DNA of 64,000 nucleotides from Lachnospiraceae bacterium (GCA_017470735.1 JAFUYB010000052.1:20919-84918); one strand, 5' to 3'; positions 9,381-18,149 are shown, counted from the stretch's first letter. The notes: generated by a model not told the origin, from the sequence alone. Translations and numbers: made by a program.

Positions 9381-10543
9381 GCTTTGAACAAATGCTGGAC
9401 GAATCACTGAAAACCATTAGGAATGGAGAGGTAGTCGAGGGTACGGTCATCTCGGTGAAGCCGGATGAGATCATCCTGAACATCGGATACAAATCCGACG
9501 GCATCATCACACGCAGTGAGTACACAAATGAAGGCAATGTGGATCTGACCGAGATGGTCAAGGTCGATGACAAGATGGAGGCCGTTGTCCTGAAGGTCAA
9601 TGACAACGAAGGACAGGTGCTTCTTTCCTACAAGCGTCTTGCCCAGGAAAAAGGCAATCAGCGTCTTGAGGAAGCTTACAACAATCACGAAGTCCTTAAG
9701 GCAAAGGTCATGCAGGTATTAAAGGGCGGTCTTTCCGTCGTTGTGGATGAGGCGAGAGTCTTTATCCCGGCAAGCCTTGTGTCTGATATGTATGAGAAGG
9801 ATTTGGGCAAATACAAGGATCAGGAGATTGAGTTCGTGATCACCGAGTTCAATCCGCACAAGCGCCGCATCATCGGCGACCGCAAGCAGCTTCTGGTTGC
9901 AGAGCGTGCAAAGATCCAGGAAGAGCTCTTAAAGACTCTCAAGGTCGGCGATGTGATCGAGGGTACGGTCAAGAATGTGACGAATTTCGGCGCATTCATC
10001 GACCTTGGCGGCATCGACGGACTGCTTCATATCTCCGAGATGTCCTGGGGACGCGTGGACAATCCGAGCAGGCTGTTCTCCATCGGCGATACGGCAAAGG
10101 TATTCATCAAGGATATCAACGACCGCAAGATCGCGCTGTCGATGAAGTTTGATGAGGACAATCCCTGGAATGGCGCTTCTGACCGTTTTGCAGTCGGCAA
10201 TATCGTGACCGGACGGGTCGCGCGGATGACAGACTTCGGCGCATTTATCGAGCTGGCGCCGGGCGTTGACGCACTGCTTCATGTATCGCAGATTTCCAAG
10301 GAGCATGTGGACAAGCCTTCGGATGTGCTTTCTGTCGGACAGGAGATCGAGGCAAAGGTTGTTGAGTTCCGTGAGGCGGAGCACAAGATTTCCCTCTCCA
10401 TCAAGGAGCTGATCCGTGACGAGGAAGCTGCCAACCCTTCCGCAAATGACTTTGCAGATGTCGATGTCGAAGCAGTAGGAAAGAGCCTGGAAGAGGAAGC
10501 GGAGACGGAAGATACTGTTGCGGCAGAGGCAGAAGAAGCATAA
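9368..10543 (+). CDS. S1 RNA-binding repeat protein (bacterial RpsA-like)
   Basis: A 391-residue protein made of four S1 domains at about 15-85, 100-165, 190-260 and 275-350. The third and fourth are the best conserved (TVKNVTNFGAFIDLGG; RVARMTDFGAFIELAPG). A short acidic tail follows. It probably binds mRNA on or near the ribosome, like low-GC Gram-positive S1 homologues, which are shorter than the six-domain E. coli protein. The start at 9368 is favoured because GGAGG lies 10 bp upstream; the ATG at 9377 would be too far. It overlaps ispH by 13 bases in a different frame. Confidence 0.92.
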   Translation: MSEMSFEQMLDESLKTIRNGEVVEGTVISVKPDEIILNIGYKSDGIITRSEYTNEGNVDLTEMVKVDDKMEAVVLKVNDNEGQVLLSYKRLAQEKGNQRLEEAYNNHEVLKAKVMQVLKGGLSVVVDEARVFIPASLVSDMYEKDLGKYKDQEIEFVITEFNPHKRRIIGDRKQLLVAERAKIQEELLKTLKVGDVIEGTVKNVTNFGAFIDLGGIDGLLHISEMSWGRVDNPSRLFSIGDTAKVFIKDINDRKIALSMKFDEDNPWNGASDRFAVGNIVTGRVARMTDFGAFIELAPGVDALLHVSQISKEHVDKPSDVLSVGQEIEAKVVEFREAEHKISLSIKELIRDEEAANPSANDFADVDVEAVGKSLEEEAETEDTVAAEAEEA

Positions 10544-10611
10544 GATACAAGCTGGCATGGGTTGCCGTTTGATGACATACGGCGGCCGATGCATTGGAAG
10601 GGATTGCCATT

Positions 10612-11388
10612 ATGGACAATTATGAAAAGTTTAAAGACGAGGTATTGAAGCTCACCAAGATCGATCTGAGTGCCTACAAGGAAAAGCAGATGCGCCGCCG
10701 CATTGATTCGCTCGTTGAAAAGCGGGAGTGCAAGTCCTATGCGGAGTATGTGAAGCTGCTGTCTTCCAAGCGGGATGTATTTGATGAGTTTGTCAATTTC
10801 CTGACGATCAATGTGTCAGAGTTTTACCGGAATCCTGATCAGTGGAAGCTTTTGACAGAAGAGTATGTGCCCGAACTGATCGACCGTTTCGGCAAGAAGC
10901 TGAAGATCTGGAGTGCCGCATGCTCGACGGGTGATGAGCCGTATTCGCTGGTAATGGCATTGTCCAAGCTGATCGATATCAATCAGATCAAGATTTACGC
11001 TACTGACCTCGACAAGCAGGTGATCGCCCATGCCAAGACAGGTCTGTATTCGGAAAAGAGTATCGCAGGCGTGCCGGATGAGTACAAAAAGAAGTTCTTC
11101 ACCAAGGTCGGGCAGTCCTATCAGATTTCCAACCAGGTCAAGAGCCGTGTGGAATTCCGCCAGCACAATCTGCTCCTTGACAAGTATCCGACGGATTATC
11201 ATATGATCGTCTGCCGGAATGTATTGATCTACTTCACAGAGGAAGCGAAGCACGAGGTCTACAAGAAGTTCAACGCTTCTCTGGTCAATCATGGCATTCT
11301 GTTCATCGGAAGCACTGAGCAGGTCATGGATTACAAGTCGATTGGATACAAGAGGCGTTCGTCATTCTTCTATGAGAAGGATGTGTAG
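10612..11388 (+). CDS. cheR: CheR-type protein-glutamate O-methyltransferase
   Basis: A 258-residue SAM-dependent methyltransferase of the chemotaxis type. The helical N-domain (about 1-70: KLTKIDLSAYKEKQMRRRI) recognises the receptor. The SAM site is seen in IWSAACSTGDEPYSLVMAL, and the substrate-side motif is VCRNVLIYFTEE. It methylates glutamates on chemoreceptors. No other chemotaxis gene lies nearby. ATG 10612 is chosen over an upstream TTG because AAGGGA sits 8 bp before it. It converges on the next gene with a 13-bp gap. Confidence 0.92.
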   Translation: MDNYEKFKDEVLKLTKIDLSAYKEKQMRRRIDSLVEKRECKSYAEYVKLLSSKRDVFDEFVNFLTINVSEFYRNPDQWKLLTEEYVPELIDRFGKKLKIWSAACSTGDEPYSLVMALSKLIDINQIKIYATDLDKQVIAHAKTGLYSEKSIAGVPDEYKKKFFTKVGQSYQISNQVKSRVEFRQHNLLLDKYPTDYHMIVCRNVLIYFTEEAKHEVYKKFNASLVNHGILFIGSTEQVMDYKSIGYKRRSSFFYEKDV

Positions 11389-11401
11389 GAATAGAATCTT
11401 A

Positions 11402-12526
11402 TTATAAATGCTGACGCAATAGCAGACTCACATAGCCGCAGATATTTTGCATATCAGTGGCTTGTGGGTCTGTTTTGATATAGTATAGGTCATCGCTCCA
11501 ATTCTTCTGAAATATGCGCTCATCCTCAAAGAAAGCAGGATTTTTACGATAAACTGCCCGGTCAATCGCAAGAAAATCACCCATCATCGTCGAATAGCAT
11601 TCTTCCTGCTTTGCGGGGCGCTTTTCTGCCGTTGGGATGGATGAGGCGAGCATTTTGGGAATGACCGTGCCTTCCCGCAGTAAATAGACATATTGGGCGG
11701 GATAGGGGAAAAAGTACCGCAATTCGCCGTGAATGAACGGAAGAGCCGCTTTCAGGCGGTTTTCCTCTAATATGAAATAATAAGCGTCCTCGTGGATGCG
11801 GATGGGCTTTGGAAGCGTCACATTCATCGACAAAGTAAGCGTCAGCAGAGAAGCGTCCACGTCCCAATCGGCGTTTTCCACCGTAAGTTCGGCATTTTGC
11901 AATTTGTTGTAAGCAAGCATCGGCAGAAGCCGTACCATACCGCGGACATCGTCGAGATTGTGCTGTAACAGCAGTGCCTCGTCTGCTTCGTTAGGCTGTT
12001 TCGCATAACGGCGGTACACTTCGATCAGCTGTCCGCCGTCATAGGTATCTTCCCGCTCAATGCCGAGGAATGCTTCTATGGATTTTTGGTTGCAGCGGTC
12101 TAAGTGCAGTAGTTTCTTGTGGCTGCGAACAGACTTCAGCAGGTCGATGGATGCCAGGGCATAAGCATCGACAAAGGAAGCAGCAGATAAATCAATCAAA
12201 TGGTGCAATTCGCAGCGTTTTTGCAGATAGGGAATGTCAAAGCCCTCACCGTTGAAAGTGATGATTTCACGGTAGTTGGATAGTTTGTCGAGAAATGCCT
12301 GCAGGATTTCCGTTTCCGCATCCGGTGATTCGGCAAAGCAGAGGACGACATGTAAAGCATCGTCCTTGCGGTACGCCGTTCCGATCAGGTAAACGGGCTG
12401 TCTTTTGGCATCAAAGCCCGTCGTTTCGATGTCTAAAAACAAGGAAGCTTCCGAAAAATAAGGCATGACTCCGGCAAAGTCCGCCAGGGGATATGTTTCT
12501 TCAATAATCTTCATTTTCGTCTCCAA
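11402..12526 (-). CDS. YprB-like RNase H-fold (DEDD) exonuclease domain protein
   Basis: A 374-residue protein with a DnaQ-like nuclease core in its N-terminal half. LFLDIETTGFD (about 30-40) supplies the first acidic pair, ITFNGEGFDIPYL the third aspartate, and HNLDDVRGMVRLLPML the last. This matches the RNase_H_2 domain seen in YprB proteins. The C-terminal 150 residues are unassigned. Substrate is unknown; a role in 3'-5' DNA or RNA trimming is inferred. It is transcribed away from rnfC. Confidence 0.8.
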   Translation of the reverse strand: METKMKIIEETYPLADFAGVMPYFSEASLFLDIETTGFDAKRQPVYLIGTAYRKDDALHVVLCFAESPDAETEILQAFLDKLSNYREIITFNGEGFDIPYLQKRCELHHLIDLSAASFVDAYALASIDLLKSVRSHKKLLHLDRCNQKSIEAFLGIEREDTYDGGQLIEVYRRYAKQPNEADEALLLQHNLDDVRGMVRLLPMLAYNKLQNAELTVENADWDVDASLLTLTLSMNVTLPKPIRIHEDAYYFILEENRLKAALPFIHGELRYFFPYPAQYVYLLREGTVIPKMLASSIPTAEKRPAKQEECYSTMMGDFLAIDRAVYRKNPAFFEDERIFQKNWSDDLYYIKTDPQATDMQNICGYVSLLLRQHL

Positions 12527-12562
12527 AACAGTAATGTACTAAAAATTATACAAGAAAAAGTG

Positions 12563-12609
12563 CTTTTTTCAAGCATCATTTTGAAAAAAGTGTTATAGTG
12601 GATTACAGT
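12563..12609 (+). promoter_or_regulatory. rnf promoter region with a 10-bp inverted repeat (candidate operator)
   Basis: CTTTTTTCAA (12563-12572) and TTGAAAAAAG (12581-12590) form a perfect inverted repeat with an 8-bp centre. The right arm contains a -35-like TTGAAA, 17 bp before TACAGT (12604-12609). An alternative -10 is TATAGT at 12594-12599. The site lies between the divergent nuclease gene and rnfC. It does not fit the Rex consensus. The symmetry is visible; operator function is inferred. Confidence 0.45.
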
Positions 12610-12639
12610 GTGAAAATTTAGGAAAGTGGGGTACAGTGT

Positions 12640-13962
12640 ATGGGTCTGAAGACATTTAAAGGCGGCGTACACCCTTATGACGGGAAGGATTTGTCCAAAT
12701 CCAAGCCGATCAAGGAGCTGTTGCCGAAAGGGGAGCTGGTCTTCCCTCTGTCCCAGCATATCGGTGCGCCAGCCACACCAATCGTTGCCGTAGGAGATAC
12801 GGTACTCAAAGGGCAAAAGATCGCGGAAGCGGGCGGTTTTGTATCATCGCCGATTTTTTCTTCTGTTTCCGGCAAGGTCAGGGCGATTGAGCCGAGGCGT
12901 GTGGCGGTCGGAGATATGGTGGAGTCGATCATCATTGAGAGCGACAACAATTTCCTTGAGATCGGATTTACCGAGACCGAGGATATCACTTCGCTGTCAA
13001 ATGAAGAGATCATTAACAAAATCAAGGAGGCGGGCGTCGTTGGCATGGGCGGTGCGGGATTCCCTACGCATGTCAAGCTCTCTCCGAAGGAACCGGACAA
13101 GATCGAGTACATCATTGCCAACTGCGCGGAGTGCGAGCCGTATCTGACTTCGGATTACCGCCGGATGGTTGAGGAGCCTGAGAAGCTGGTCAACGGCATG
13201 AAGGTCGTCCTGCAGCTCTTCCCGAATGCCAAGGGTGTATTCGGCATAGAGGACAACAAGCACGACTGTGTTGAGACCTTGCAGAAGCTGACGGCAAATG
13301 AGCCGCGGATGGAAGTTGCCGAGCTGATGACGAAATACCCGCAGGGCGGTGAGCGTCAGTTGATCAAGGCAGTGACCGGACGGGAGATCAATGCCAAAAT
13401 GCTTCCGGCGGATGCAGGCTGTATTGTGGACAATGTCGAGACGCTGGTGGCGATTTACAATGCTGTCCGCTTTGGGCGTCCGCTTACAAACAGGATCTTT
13501 ACCGTGACAGGCGACGCGGTATGCGAGCCGCGGAATTTTGCGATCAGCATCGGAACAGACTACAGCGAGCTGTTGGAGGCTGCGGGCGGCCTGCTTTCGG
13601 GCGGTGCCAAGAAGATGATCGCCGGCGGTCCGATGATGGGCTTTGCCTTGTTTGACCTGCATATTCCGACGACGAAGACGACTTCGGCATTGCTTTGTCT
13701 GACAGAAGACGAAGCGTCAAAATATGAGACGACTGCCTGCATCAACTGCGGACGCTGCGTGGAGGCGTGTCCGGAGCAGCTCGTACCGTCGAAGCTGGCT
13801 GACTTTGCGGAGCATGGTCAAAAAGAAGAATTTGAAAAATGGTACGGCTTGGAGTGCGTGGAGTGCGGAAGCTGCAGCTTTGGCTGTCCTGCAAGACGCC
13901 ACTTGGCGCAGGCGATCAAGACGACGAAGAAACAGGTACTCGCGGACAAGGGGAAAAAATAG
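12640..13962 (+). CDS. rnfC: Rnf electron-transport complex subunit C
   Basis: A 440-residue membrane-associated subunit of the ferredoxin:NAD+ oxidoreductase that couples electron flow to Na+ or H+ export. It shows the N-terminal barrel-sandwich (FKGGVHPYDGKDLSK), the glycine-rich NADH/FMN-binding region (GVVGMGGAGFPTHVKL; ECEPYLTSDYR), a SLBB-like segment (TVTGDAVCEPRN) and two [4Fe-4S] motifs (CINCGRCVEACP and CVECGSCSFGCP) near residues 370 and 410. It is the first gene of rnfCDGEAB. GGAAAGTGGGG precedes the ATG. Confidence 0.97.
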   Translation: MGLKTFKGGVHPYDGKDLSKSKPIKELLPKGELVFPLSQHIGAPATPIVAVGDTVLKGQKIAEAGGFVSSPIFSSVSGKVRAIEPRRVAVGDMVESIIIESDNNFLEIGFTETEDITSLSNEEIINKIKEAGVVGMGGAGFPTHVKLSPKEPDKIEYIIANCAECEPYLTSDYRRMVEEPEKLVNGMKVVLQLFPNAKGVFGIEDNKHDCVETLQKLTANEPRMEVAELMTKYPQGGERQLIKAVTGREINAKMLPADAGCIVDNVETLVAIYNAVRFGRPLTNRIFTVTGDAVCEPRNFAISIGTDYSELLEAAGGLLSGGAKKMIAGGPMMGFALFDLHIPTTKTTSALLCLTEDEASKYETTACINCGRCVEACPEQLVPSKLADFAEHGQKEEFEKWYGLECVECGSCSFGCPARRHLAQAIKTTKKQVLADKGKK

Positions 13963-13977
13963 AAAGGGGTGAATCTT

Positions 13978-14928
13978 TTGGATACGATACTTAATGTAAC
14001 ATCAAATCCCCATGTACGGGAGAAGACGGATACACAGAAGATCATGCTCTGTGTCATCGTAGCGCTGCTTCCCGCCACCCTTTTCGGTATTTTCAACTTC
14101 GGTTTTTCCGCGTTGGTACTGATTCTGGTGACGATAGCAACCTGTGTCTTCTGTGAATGGGCGTATGAAAAGCTTTTACACAAGAAAAGCACGATTTCCG
14201 ATCTGTCTGCCGTTGTGACGGGACTGCTTCTGGCGCTGAACCTGCCGAGCTCCCTTCCGTGGTGGATGGCAGTGATCGGCGGCGCATTTGCCATTATCGT
14301 CGTAAAGATGCTTTTTGGCGGGCTCGGACAGAACTTTATGAATCCGGCACTGGGCGCGCGCTGCTTTTTGATGATCTCGTTTACCGGTCCGATGACGGAC
14401 TTTTCGGCATTTGACGGATTTACAGGCGCGACGCCGCTGGCTTCCTTAAAGGCAGGAGAGTCGGTTGATACGATGAAAATGCTGATCGGAACGATTCCGG
14501 GTACGATCGGCGAGACTTCGGTCATTGCGCTGTTGATCGGCGCGATCATTATGCTGCTGTGCGGAGTGATCGACCTGCGGATCCCGGGATCCTATATTAT
14601 TACATTCTCCATCTTTACCTTGTTGTTCGGCGGACACGGCTTTGACGCAAGCTTCCTTGTAGCGGAGCTCTGCGGCGGCGGACTGATCCTCGGCGCATTC
14701 TTCATGGCGACGGATTATGTGTCCTCACCGATCACGCCGATGGGCAAGATTGTGTTCGGCATTATACTGGGACTTCTGACCGGCGTATTCCGTTTCTTCG
14801 GACCGTCCGCCGAGGGTGTCAGCTATGCGATCATCTTCTCCAACCTTTTGGTGCCGCTGATCGAGCGCGCGACGATTCCCCGCGCATTCGGCATCAAGCG
14901 TGAAGTGAAAGGAGGGGATGCATCATGA
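13978..14928 (+). CDS. rnfD: Rnf complex subunit D
   Basis: An integral membrane subunit with about ten hydrophobic segments, 316 residues. The flavinylation motif FTGATPLASLK carries the threonine that receives FMN covalently from ApbE. GGLGQNFMNPALGARCFL and GAFFMATDYVSSPITP are family signatures. Start choice: the frame also offers GTG at 13969, but that codon is part of the perfect Shine-Dalgarno AAAGGGGTGA (13963-13972), so TTG at 13978 is more likely. The last bases overlap rnfG. Confidence 0.96.
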   Translation: MDTILNVTSNPHVREKTDTQKIMLCVIVALLPATLFGIFNFGFSALVLILVTIATCVFCEWAYEKLLHKKSTISDLSAVVTGLLLALNLPSSLPWWMAVIGGAFAIIVVKMLFGGLGQNFMNPALGARCFLMISFTGPMTDFSAFDGFTGATPLASLKAGESVDTMKMLIGTIPGTIGETSVIALLIGAIIMLLCGVIDLRIPGSYIITFSIFTLLFGGHGFDASFLVAELCGGGLILGAFFMATDYVSSPITPMGKIVFGIILGLLTGVFRFFGPSAEGVSYAIIFSNLLVPLIERATIPRAFGIKREVKGGDAS

Positions 14929-15614
14929 AGAATCAACTCGTAAAAGACGCATTGGTTCTGACCGTCATTACATTGGTGGCAGGTCTGGCTCTCGGATTCG
15001 TCAGTGAGATCACCAAGGAGCCGATCGCAAAGGCGGAGGCTGCGGCACTTGCCAAGGCATATCAGTCCGTATTTGCCGATGCGTCCGAATTTGAACCGTT
15101 AGAGGGCTTTGATGCTGACGCGGCAACGCAGATCGGTCTGGCGGCTGAAGGCAATGAAGGCGACAACCAGATCACGGACTGCCAGGTCGCAAAGGACAAG
15201 GACGGCAATGATATCGGGTATATCATTACCGTGACGACGCACGACGGCTATGGCGGGGATATTACATTTTCCATGGGTGTCACGAATGAAGGCGTGATGA
15301 ACGGCTATTCGATCACGAGCATCGATGAGACCCCGGGACTGGGCATGAAGTCGACAGAAGAGGCATTCTACAGCCAGTTTGAGAATATTCCGGTCGGCGC
15401 TTACACGGTGACTAAGACTTCTCCGGCAGGGGAGAATGAGATCGAAGCCATCAGCGGCGCGACGATCACATCCCGTTCGGTGACGAATGGCGTTAATGCC
15501 GGTATGGCATATTTTGAAGCTTTAGAGAATGCAGGCTCCGGTGATGATGCGGATGCGTCTGAGGAGAGCGCAGATGAGTCCACAGAGGAAGAAGGAGGTG
15601 AGTCCGATGAGTGA
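14925..15614 (+). CDS. rnfG: Rnf complex subunit G (FMN-carrying)
   Basis: A 229-residue subunit with one N-terminal membrane helix (about 8-28) and an extracytoplasmic FMN-binding domain. The flavin attachment motif is EAISGATITSRSV near residue 187, where the threonine is modified. After it comes an unusual tail of about 30 residues, almost all Asp, Glu, Ser and Ala, ending in GGESDE. Part of the acidic tail is encoded by the GAAGGAGGTGAG that serves as the ribosome site of rnfE. ATGA overlap with rnfD. Confidence 0.95.
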   Translation: MKNQLVKDALVLTVITLVAGLALGFVSEITKEPIAKAEAAALAKAYQSVFADASEFEPLEGFDADAATQIGLAAEGNEGDNQITDCQVAKDKDGNDIGYIITVTTHDGYGGDITFSMGVTNEGVMNGYSITSIDETPGLGMKSTEEAFYSQFENIPVGAYTVTKTSPAGENEIEAISGATITSRSVTNGVNAGMAYFEALENAGSGDDADASEESADESTEEEGGESDE

Positions 15615-16344
15615 TATGAGAATAGGCGAACGCTTAAAGAACGGTATTCTTATTGAGAATCCGACCTTTGTCCTGATGCTCGGTATGTGTCCGACGCTTG
15701 CTGTCACGACATCGGCGACCAACGGCATCGGTATGGGACTGTCCACGACGGTCGTGCTGACTTTATCCAACCTTCTGATTTCCATTTTGCGGAATATCAT
15801 TCCGGATCGCGTGCGTATGCCTGCATTCATCGTTGTCGTTGCTTCGTTCGTGACGATGGTGCAGTTTCTGATGCAGGGTTATGTGCCTTCGCTGTATGAG
15901 AGTCTGGGAATTTATATTCCTCTGATCGTCGTAAACTGTATCATCCTTGGCCGTGCGGAGAGCTTCGCTTCCAAGAATCCGGTGATCCCGTCAACCTTTG
16001 ACGGACTTGGCATGGGACTGGGATTTACGATCAGTCTGACCGTGCTTGGCGCGCTTCGTGAGCTGCTCGGCTCGGGACAGATCTTTAAGTATCAGATCCT
16101 GCCGCTGGCAGATGCGGCGACAGGCAAGGCCGGTTATACGCCGATTTCCATTTTCGTACTGGCACCGGGAGCTTTCCTCGTATTGTCCGTGATTGTGGCA
16201 GTAATGAATGTTGTCCGCAAAAAGATGGATGCAAAGGGCAAGCCGCTCGCAGCACCGCAGGGATGCCTGACCGGTGAGTGTGAGGGCTGTGCTTTCAGCA
16301 ACGCCTGCACCGGCAAGTCACAGACTACAGAAGCAAAGGCTTAA
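15607..16344 (+). CDS. rnfE: Rnf complex subunit E
   Basis: A 245-residue polytopic membrane subunit of the RnfA/RnfE pair, with ENPTFVLMLGMCPTLAVT near the N-terminus and six hydrophobic stretches. The conserved in-membrane cysteines sit in GMCPTLA and NCIILGRAE. The C-terminal tail has four extra cysteines (CLTGECEGCAFSNAC). The frame is open upstream, but ATG 15607 sits 8 bp after GGAGGTGAG and matches family N-termini. It overlaps the rnfG stop by 8 bases. Confidence 0.95.
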   Translation: MSDMRIGERLKNGILIENPTFVLMLGMCPTLAVTTSATNGIGMGLSTTVVLTLSNLLISILRNIIPDRVRMPAFIVVVASFVTMVQFLMQGYVPSLYESLGIYIPLIVVNCIILGRAESFASKNPVIPSTFDGLGMGLGFTISLTVLGALRELLGSGQIFKYQILPLADAATGKAGYTPISIFVLAPGAFLVLSVIVAVMNVVRKKMDAKGKPLAAPQGCLTGECEGCAFSNACTGKSQTTEAKA

Positions 16345-16359
16345 GGAAGGAGGAGACCG

Positions 16360-16962
16360 ATGAAAGAATTATTTGTCATTTTAGTTGCAAGTTCGATCGT
16401 CAACAATGTCGTCTTGAGCCAGTTTTTAGGTCTTTGCCCGTTCTTCGGCGTATCCAAGCGGATCGAGACTTCCGCAGGCATGGGCGGAGCCGTGATCTTC
16501 GTTATCACGCTGGCTTCGTTCGTGACATCGCTGATCTACAACCTGATCCTGGTTCCGACGGGGTTTGAATATCTGCAGACGATCGTATTCATTCTTGTGA
16601 TTGCGGCACTCGTGCAGTTCGTGGAAATGTTCTTAAAAAAGAACATTCCGTCTCTGTATTCATCGCTCGGCGTGTTCTTGCCGCTGATCACGACCAACTG
16701 TGCCGTGCTCGGTGTTGCGATCAACAACATCGGCAATTACTACAACAACGAAGCCCTCGGACTCGGTATGAAGATTCTTTACGGAGTCGTGGACGGCTTT
16801 GCTACGGCAGTCGGCTTTACGATCGCGATCGTGATCATGGCAGGCATCCGTGAGAAGATTGAGTTTAATGATATTCCGGAACCGTTTCAGGGTTCGGCGA
16901 TCGTGCTTGTGACCGCCGGACTGATGGCGATCGCGTTCTTCGGATTTTCGGGGATTATTTAA
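16360..16962 (+). CDS. rnfA: Rnf complex subunit A
   Basis: A 200-residue six-helix membrane subunit. SSIVNNVVLSQFLGLCPFFGV at the N-terminus and PLITTNCAVLGVAI in the middle carry the conserved cysteines, which bind an iron-sulfur centre at the RnfA-RnfE interface. AAGGAGGAG precedes the ATG. It sits 15 bp after rnfE and 12 bp before rnfB. Confidence 0.96.
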   Translation: MKELFVILVASSIVNNVVLSQFLGLCPFFGVSKRIETSAGMGGAVIFVITLASFVTSLIYNLILVPTGFEYLQTIVFILVIAALVQFVEMFLKKNIPSLYSSLGVFLPLITTNCAVLGVAINNIGNYYNNEALGLGMKILYGVVDGFATAVGFTIAIVIMAGIREKIEFNDIPEPFQGSAIVLVTAGLMAIAFFGFSGII

Positions 16963-16974
16963 GGAGGGTAGAGT

Positions 16975-17826
16975 ATGAGCGCAACAGGCGTATTATTAGC
17001 AATGGCAATCGTCGGCGCGACAGGCTGCCTGATCGGCTTCTTCCTCTGCATCGCATCGGAGAAGCTGGCGGTTGAGGTTGATGAGCGTGAGACGGCGATT
17101 TTGGATGTATTGCCCGGCAACAACTGCGGCGGCTGCGGTTATGCGGGATGTTCCGGTCTTGCTGCAGCAATCGTGGCAGGCGACGCTCCGGTAAACGGCT
17201 GTCCGGTCGGCGGTGATCCGGTCGCGGCAAAGGTCGGCGCGATCATGGGCGTGGACGCGGAAGCGGGTGTCCGTCAGGTGGCATTCGTCAAGTGTGCAGG
17301 CACCTGTGAAAAGGCGAAAAACAATTACAATTACACCGGCATTGAGGACTGCACGGCGATGGCGTTCGTGCCGGGCGGCGGTCCGAAGTCGTGTGATTAT
17401 GGATGCATGGGCTTTGGAAGCTGTGTCAAGGCGTGTCCGTTCGATGCAATCCACATTATTGACGGTATCGCAAAGGTAGACCGTGAGGCCTGCAAGGCGT
17501 GCGGCAAGTGTATTGAGGCATGCCCGAAGCATCTGATCGAGTTTATTCCGTATGAGGCGAAATTCGCTGTGGCTTGCAGCTCGCACGATAAGGGCAAGGA
17601 TGTGATGGCAGTCTGTGATACGGGCTGTATTGCCTGCCATTTGTGCGAAAAGAGCTGTAATTTCGATGCTGTCCATGTGGAGGACAATGTGGCGCATATC
17701 GACCAGGAGAAGTGCAAACGGTGCAGTCTCTGTGCGCAGAAGTGCCCGAAGAAGGTCATTCCGCAGCTTCACGGCAAGCCGATCGTGCCCAAGGCTCCCA
17801 AGCCGCAGGAGAAGCAGTCGGCGTAA
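16975..17826 (+). CDS. rnfB: Rnf complex subunit B (ferredoxin-type, multi-cluster)
   Basis: A 283-residue subunit that takes electrons from reduced ferredoxin. One N-terminal membrane helix (about 3-25) is followed by the Fes domain (NNCGGCGYAGCSGLAAAI ... NGCPVGG). Four ferredoxin-like cysteine sets follow: CDYGCMGFGSCVKACP, CKACGKCIEACP, CDTGCIACHLCEKSC and CKRCSLCAQKCP. This multi-cluster form is typical of Clostridia. AAGGAGGGT precedes the ATG. It is the last gene of the operon, followed by a strong terminator. Confidence 0.97.
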   Translation: MSATGVLLAMAIVGATGCLIGFFLCIASEKLAVEVDERETAILDVLPGNNCGGCGYAGCSGLAAAIVAGDAPVNGCPVGGDPVAAKVGAIMGVDAEAGVRQVAFVKCAGTCEKAKNNYNYTGIEDCTAMAFVPGGGPKSCDYGCMGFGSCVKACPFDAIHIIDGIAKVDREACKACGKCIEACPKHLIEFIPYEAKFAVACSSHDKGKDVMAVCDTGCIACHLCEKSCNFDAVHVEDNVAHIDQEKCKRCSLCAQKCPKKVIPQLHGKPIVPKAPKPQEKQSA

Positions 17827-17855
17827 GTCTTTCTTACAAAAGACGGATAGAATCC

Positions 17856-17893
17856 AAAACCCACTTTTGGCTTTGTGCCGGGAGTGGGTTTTT
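17856..17893 (+). terminator. Intrinsic terminator of the rnf operon
   Basis: AAAACCCACT (17856-17865) pairs perfectly with AGTGGGTTTT (17883-17892) around a loop that can pair further (GGC/GCC). The right arm ends in a T run. It lies 30 bp after the rnfB stop. Confidence 0.92.
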
Positions 17894-17980
17894 GCATGAT
17901 TTTTTGGATAGGGTATTGGTTGATGGAAAGGTTTTGTTTGCAGGTTTTTCTTTTAATTTTACGCTTTAGTGCGCTAAATA

Positions 17981-18128
17981 ATCTTGAAAAGGTGTAGATT
18001 TTTGTATTTGATAATCTTGAAAAGGTGTAAAATATCTGTTTTAAAAACCTTGAAAAGGTGTAAAAAAATGCTATAATAAATCTTGAAAAGGTGTAGATTT
18101 TAGAAAATGAAAATCTTGAAAATGTGTG
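17981..18128 (+). repeat. Phased direct-repeat array A: five copies at exactly 33-bp steps
   Basis: The 16-bp core ATCTTGAAAAGGTGTA starts at 17981, 18014, 18047 (one mismatch), 18080 and 18113 (last copy diverged: AAAATGTGTG). Each copy is separated by 17 bp of unrelated sequence. Three helical turns separate the copies, so all face one side of the DNA. Copy 3 supplies the -35 of the promoter for the ATPase gene at 18150, and copy 4 covers its likely start site. This points to a protein-binding operator array, probably for autoregulation. It is too short for CRISPR, and no cas gene is present. Confidence 0.88.
18050..18077 (+). promoter_or_regulatory. Promoter of ATPase gene 1, embedded in array A
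   Basis: TTGAAA (18050-18055, inside repeat copy 3) and a perfect TATAAT (18072-18077, in the spacer after copy 3) are 16 bp apart. The start site should fall inside copy 4. Protein bound to the repeats would directly compete with RNA polymerase. Confidence 0.75.
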
Positions 18129-18149
18129 ATCCTACGAGAAAGGTATGAT

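Noticed and set aside
17981..18128. Reading array A as a CRISPR
   Set aside because: Repeats are 16 bp with 17-bp spacers, only five copies, no cas genes, and a promoter is built into the array. Operator-type repeats fit better.
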